Below are positions 5,786-6,941 of a stretch of DNA of 6,941 nt, piece after piece. The notes under the pieces are model-generated. The model worked only from the letters and a program-made list of their open reading frames with translations, was not told the origin of the DNA and searched no databases. The stretch is from Candidatus Staskawiczbacteria bacterium RIFCSPHIGHO2_02_FULL_34_10 (lineage in GTDB: Bacteria; Patescibacteriota; Minisyncoccia; Minisyncoccales; Staskawiczbacteraceae), in assembly GCA_001821915.1 (NCBI GenBank), contig MHOR01000014.1:1-6941 (forward strand). The letters are read 5' to 3'. A program made the position numbers and the translations under genes. Position 1 is the stretch's first letter; each line of letters starts with the position of its first letter.

Positions 5786-6298
5786 ATGAATAAGAATTAT
5801 TTACTTATTATTATTTTAGCCATTGTTGCGGTGGCGGGGGTAGTCAGCGCATTTTTTTACCTTAACCATAAATCTTCAGAACTAATTGCTTGTACTATGG
5901 AAGCAAAAATGTGTCCTGATGGTTCTTATGTTGGCAGAGGAGGTCCAAAATGTGAATTTGCAAAATGTCCTAATGTAGTAATGTCGGGTACTATTAAAGG
6001 AAAAGTAGATGTAGGTCCTATTTGTCCTGTTGAACATGAAGGCGTATCTTGTCCAGTGCCACCTGAAGCATATACTTCACGCGAAGTTATTTTATACGCC
6101 GTTGATGGAACTACGATAGTAAAAAGAATGCATTTTTTGCCTGATGGGACCTATGTATTTTTAGTGCCCACTGGTACCTATGTTATTAATATTCCACAAC
6201 AGGGAATTGGTGGTAGCAGTGAATTACCAAAAACCATAACTGTAGAATCAGGCCAAACAGTTGAGTTTGATTTTTCAATAGATACTGGAATTCGGTAA
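5786..6298 (+). CDS. Membrane-anchored extracellular protein with Cys module and beta-sandwich-like domain
   Basis: A 170-residue protein. Residues 5-25 form one hydrophobic segment (LLIIILAIVAVAGVV), an N-terminal anchor or uncleaved signal, after a short basic start, so the rest should lie outside the membrane. Residues 36-61 make a cysteine module with Cys36, CPDGS (43-47), VGRGGPKC (49-56) and CEFAKCP (56-62). I recall this pattern in many small Patescibacteria envelope proteins. Residues 67-170 (GTIKGKVDVGPICP, then PDGTYVFLVPTGTYVINI) look like a carboxypeptidase-regulatory or prealbumin-like beta sandwich. Cys80 and Cys89 could form a further disulfide. The gene starts 5 bp after gyrB and probably shares its transcript. 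No catalytic residues are seen and its function is unknown. A TATAAT at 5782-5787 overlaps the start codon and cannot serve this gene. Confidence 0.8.
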   Translation: MNKNYLLIIILAIVAVAGVVSAFFYLNHKSSELIACTMEAKMCPDGSYVGRGGPKCEFAKCPNVVMSGTIKGKVDVGPICPVEHEGVSCPVPPEAYTSREVILYAVDGTTIVKRMHFLPDGTYVFLVPTGTYVINIPQQGIGGSSELPKTITVESGQTVEFDFSIDTGIR

Positions 6299-6311
6299 TA
6301 ATGAATATAAC

Positions 6312-6842
6312 ATGGAAAAGGAGATTAAATATAAATTAAAAATAAGTAACAGGGCGAGGTTAATGAGGTTGGAAATAAAACAAAGCGGAGAGTTGGTGGT
6401 GACGGTGCCACGGGAGACGGATTTTTATTTGGTAGAGCAATTTATATTTAGAAAATCACACTGGATAGTTAATAAGTTGAAATATTTTAAATCCATAAGC
6501 GGAAAAATATTTTTACATACGAACAAGAAAGAATATCTGCAATACAAAGAAAGGGCAAGATTATTGGTAGAAAATAGGATATCGTATTACAATAAGATAT
6601 ACCATTTTAATATTAATAGGATAAGTATAAAAAATACAAAAAGCAGGTGGGGAAGTTGCAGTAAAAAAGGAAACTTAAATTTTAATTATAAAATAGCATT
6701 GCTGTCAAAGGATTTGGTGGACTATGTCATTGTGCATGAATTGTGCCACTTGGGGGAATTTAACCATTCAAAAAAGTTTTGGAAATTGGTTTCGCTAACC
6801 ATTCCAAATTACAAAGTATTAAGAAATAGATTTGAGCGATAG
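6312..6842 (+). CDS. YgjP/DUF45-family zinc metallohydrolase, short form
   Basis: A 176-residue cytoplasmic protein. The family core is clear: TKSRWGSCSKKGNLNFNYKI (109-128), then VDYVIVHELCHLGEFNHSKKFW (136-157). His142 and His146 of HELCH plus His152 should bind zinc, with Glu143 as the catalytic acid or base. These proteins are often annotated as M48 or SprT-like peptidases; E. coli YgjP has been described as acting on UTP, so the substrate here is uncertain. Most relatives are about 230 residues. The beta-rich segment usually found between the N-terminal strand-helix part (to about 58) and the helix leading to WGSC is reduced here to about a dozen residues (SISGKIFLHTNK, 61-72). The gene starts 13 bp after the previous one and probably belongs to the same transcript. 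AAAAGGAG occurs just inside the gene, not before the ATG. Confidence 0.9.
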   Translation: MEKEIKYKLKISNRARLMRLEIKQSGELVVTVPRETDFYLVEQFIFRKSHWIVNKLKYFKSISGKIFLHTNKKEYLQYKERARLLVENRISYYNKIYHFNINRISIKNTKSRWGSCSKKGNLNFNYKIALLSKDLVDYVIVHELCHLGEFNHSKKFWKLVSLTIPNYKVLRNRFER

Positions 6843-6941
6843 TGAAAACTCCGCCCTCTATGCAGTAACAATAGTCAGAATAAATTATAAAATTACAAAA
6901 ATAATATTAATGCATTTTGCTCTATAAGATTAGCTTAGAGG
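6843..6941. other. Terminal intergenic stretch, no gene recognised
   Basis: AT-rich sequence after the metallohydrolase gene. No open frame, tRNA or strong terminator is visible. CTCTA (6920-6924) and TAGAG (6936-6940) form a small inverted repeat at the very edge, which could be the start of a structure or a promoter-proximal sequence continuing outside the window. TATAAG at 6923-6928 is a possible -10 without a matching -35. Confidence 0.4.

Noticed and set aside
5782..5787. TATAAT just before the surface protein gene
   Set aside because: It overlaps the start codon, so a transcript from it would begin after the ATG. No suitable downstream start codon needs it.
6316..6323. AAAAGGAG resembling a ribosome binding site
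   Set aside because: It lies inside the metallohydrolase gene, and no ATG, GTG or TTG in frame follows at a usable distance. It encodes the Lys-Glu start of the protein.

Overview
The window reads as a compact chromosomal segment of an AT-rich bacterium, most likely a member of the Candidate Phyla Radiation (Patescibacteria, Parcubacteria-like). This rests on several signs: tightly packed genes all on the plus strand; start codons with little or no Shine-Dalgarno sequence; a single-chain phenylalanyl-tRNA synthetase; a GyrB interrupted by an intein; small membrane-anchored proteins with a Cys-Pro-Asp-Gly cysteine module; and a GC-rich palindromic element encoding the peptide PARNAS inserted in frame in a protein gene. 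The assignment is inference from gene content and style, not from a marker tree.

Layout. Positions 3-86 hold the last 27 codons of an unidentified gene. A 121-bp spacer follows, carrying a good extended -10 promoter placed so that the transcript would start almost exactly at the next ATG. Next is a 380-residue phenylalanyl-tRNA synthetase (208-1350) with the class II catalytic core and a C-terminal FDX-ACB anticodon-binding domain in one chain. That is the architecture of the mitochondrial monomeric enzyme rather than of bacterial PheS/PheT. Two overlapping genes (1356-1643 and 1636-2247) look like an AbiE-type pair, a small partner protein and an AbiEii-like nucleotidyltransferase. They may have their own promoter inside the end of the synthetase gene.

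From 2262 to 5780 runs gyrB, encoding the ATPase subunit of DNA gyrase. It carries three additions: a lysine-rich N-terminal extension, two in-frame copies of a PARNAS-encoding palindrome, and a 434-residue intein. The intein sits in the Toprim motif between EGDSAGG and SAKMARDRR and contains an HNH endonuclease plus tryptophan-containing DNA-binding-like repeats. After gyrB come a membrane-anchored extracellular protein (5786-6298) and a short YgjP/DUF45-type metallohydrolase (6312-6842). The last 99 bp contain no recognised gene.

Functionally this is a mixture of core information-processing genes (translation and DNA topology) and elements that exploit them: an intein in the most conserved site of gyrB, a palindromic repeat tolerated in its loops, and a toxin-antitoxin-like pair between two essential genes. 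The points most worth a second look are the in-frame palindromes, the single-chain PheRS, and an Asp-to-Gly change at the expected catalytic motif of the AbiEii-like protein.
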